Of a stretch of DNA of 64,000 nt, positions 63,140 to 64,000 are shown one piece after another. The position numbers and the translations under genes are program-made. Source of the stretch: a virus. Each line of letters starts with the position of its first letter. Positions within the stretch are counted from its first letter, which is position 1. The stretch is from positions 34,061-98,060 of the IMG/VR virus record IMGVR_UViG_3300027754_000003, one strand, 5' to 3'. The notes beneath the pieces are model-generated. The model had not been told where the DNA came from, searched no databases, and saw only the letters and a program-made list of their open reading frames with translations.

Positions 63140-63990
63140 TACGGTTGTTGAGTTCTTGGATTGTTAGTTGTTGGGCGACCCTGTCGTGTTGCATTGTGTC
63201 CACGGACATGTGCATTTCCACCAGTTGAAACAGCCATACCAGGGCCATCAGTGGTTGCATTTCCACCAGTTGAGATAGCCATACCGCCACCGCCAATGTT
63301 GCCAGCGTTGAAAGAGTTGTTACCGAAGGTGTTGTTGTTTCCTTGAAAAGCGTTATTACTTGAAGTGTCGTTAACAACTGCACCGTTCATGTTTCTGCCG
63401 TAGTTCTTGCTGGTGTTTTGTGGTGCATATGTGTTACCGCCACCGCCACTTGGGGGTGCTGGAGGGGCAAACCCACCTGAACCACCACCAGTTGGAGGTG
63501 CTGGAGGAGGATAACTACCACCACCAGGCTTTACACCCCCACCAGGAGGTGGGGGAGGTGCTCCACCGCCAGAACCCGATGTTGGGCGTGGAGGATTTGG
63601 AGGTGCTCCAGCACCAGCAGTTGGTGCTCCACCTTTACCGCCAGAACCTGCAATCCATCCACGAATACGTGAACCAAAACTTGGCTTAGTCGGTTTTGCT
63701 TCAGGAGCAGTTGCAGGCTCGCTTGCAGGAGCCGATTGTGGTTTTGGAGTCGTGTCTCGGCTACCGTTTGCCTTCATTTCACGAAGTTTGCGAATACGTT
63801 CAGCATTAGCCTTAGCCTCAGTAGCATCTCCGTAAACAGGCTCACTCTTACCAGACTTATCACCATTCAAAATAAACTTTTTACCATCACCTCGTGGTTT
63901 TGGTGCAGCATCTGCGTTCATGTCTGCTTCCCACTTGTCACCAACAGCATCCATGTCTGCTTTGTTTTGGGCTTTTTCTTCTGGTGACAT
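63139..63990 (-). CDS. Low-complexity Pro/Gly-rich protein with GAVVND module, 283 aa
   Basis: N-terminal 60 residues are charged helices; the middle (120-195) is a Gly/Pro-rich low-complexity linker (APPNPPRPTSGSGGGAPPPPPGGG style). A 'YAPQNTSKNYGRN' unit and 'GAVVNDTSSNNAFQG', 'MAISTGGNATTDG', 'MAVSTGGNAHVRG' follow. Paralogue of the 61477 protein. GAGGAC precedes the ATG. Possibly a virion protein with a disordered spacer. Confidence 0.55.
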   Translation of the reverse strand: MSPEEKAQNKADMDAVGDKWEADMNADAAPKPRGDGKKFILNGDKSGKSEPVYGDATEAKANAERIRKLREMKANGSRDTTPKPQSAPASEPATAPEAKPTKPSFGSRIRGWIAGSGGKGGAPTAGAGAPPNPPRPTSGSGGGAPPPPPGGGVKPGGGSYPPPAPPTGGGSGGFAPPAPPSGGGGNTYAPQNTSKNYGRNMNGAVVNDTSSNNAFQGNNNTFGNNSFNAGNIGGGGMAISTGGNATTDGPGMAVSTGGNAHVRGHNATRQGRPTTNNPRTQQP

Positions 63991-64000
63991 TTTGTCCTCA

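Noticed and set aside
1-64000. tRNA genes and integrase/attachment sites
   Set aside because: I found no cloverleaf-like arms with a GGTTCRA-type T loop and no recombinase; temperate lifestyle is not supported within this window.

Overview
This window looks like part of the genome of a tailed double-stranded DNA phage that infects an actinobacterium. The evidence is a complete virion gene set (large terminase, portal, scaffold, capsid, many tail fibres, endolysin with holin), almost no intergenic space, no integrase, two WhiB-type regulators (a family largely confined to Actinobacteria and their phages), a D-Ala-D-Ala-type endolysin, and many genes preceded by a -10 hexamer 5-6 bases before the start codon, the hallmark of leaderless transcripts that are common in Actinobacteria. 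Base composition is moderate to AT-leaning by eye, which would fit a low-GC actinobacterium better than Streptomyces or Mycobacterium. The host is inferred. No DNA polymerase, tape measure or primase was found, so the genome continues beyond the window.

Layout. 0-13.5 kb, leftward: capsid and packaging (hypothetical head/neck proteins, major capsid protein, scaffold, portal), an HslV/proteasome-like Ntn hydrolase, a metallophosphoesterase, the lysis module, a GP88-like protein and large terminase. 13.5-16.8 kb: epimerase, methyltransferase and two glycosyltransferase-like proteins, a probable glycan-building module. 17-20.9 kb: a secreted Thr-rich surface-like protein and appendage proteins. 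21-27.3 kb: an unusual cluster with a flavin-dependent tryptophan-halogenase homologue, four 2-oxoglutarate/Fe(II) oxygenase-like proteins, a cupin, a DUF6065-like protein and, on the opposite strand, a YkgJ-like metal-binding protein. 27.3-35.4 kb: tail fibre and baseplate-like proteins, one with a His-rich repeat region. 35.4-42.8 kb: small, often individually promoted genes on both strands, including HicA-like, HExxH metallopeptidase-like, ADP-ribosyltransferase-like, GNAT-like and three ParB-like proteins, many sharing N-terminal peptides. 42.8-43.9 kb: a largely non-coding convergent zone with hairpins, closed by an intrinsic terminator of the leftward operons to its right. 44-61 kb, leftward: non-structural genes (SNF2-like helicase, DUF932, Api92-like protein, two WhiB proteins, an HTH protein, nucleotide-related enzymes, a secreted lysozyme-like protein and many small proteins), divided by GC-rich hairpins and a recurring TGTA[AC]TGT element. 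61-64 kb: further small, low-complexity, probably virion-associated proteins.

Expression appears to use three signal types: TTGACA-N17-TACGCT promoters (7.2 and 58.35 kb), leaderless -10 promoters in the late and accessory zones, and the TGTA[AC]TGT element ahead of non-structural operons. Several genes of 23-58 codons were read directly from the sequence because the overlap structure (ATGA, TAATG, TGATG) and ribosome binding sites support them. Functional calls rest on motifs seen by eye; no database search was possible.
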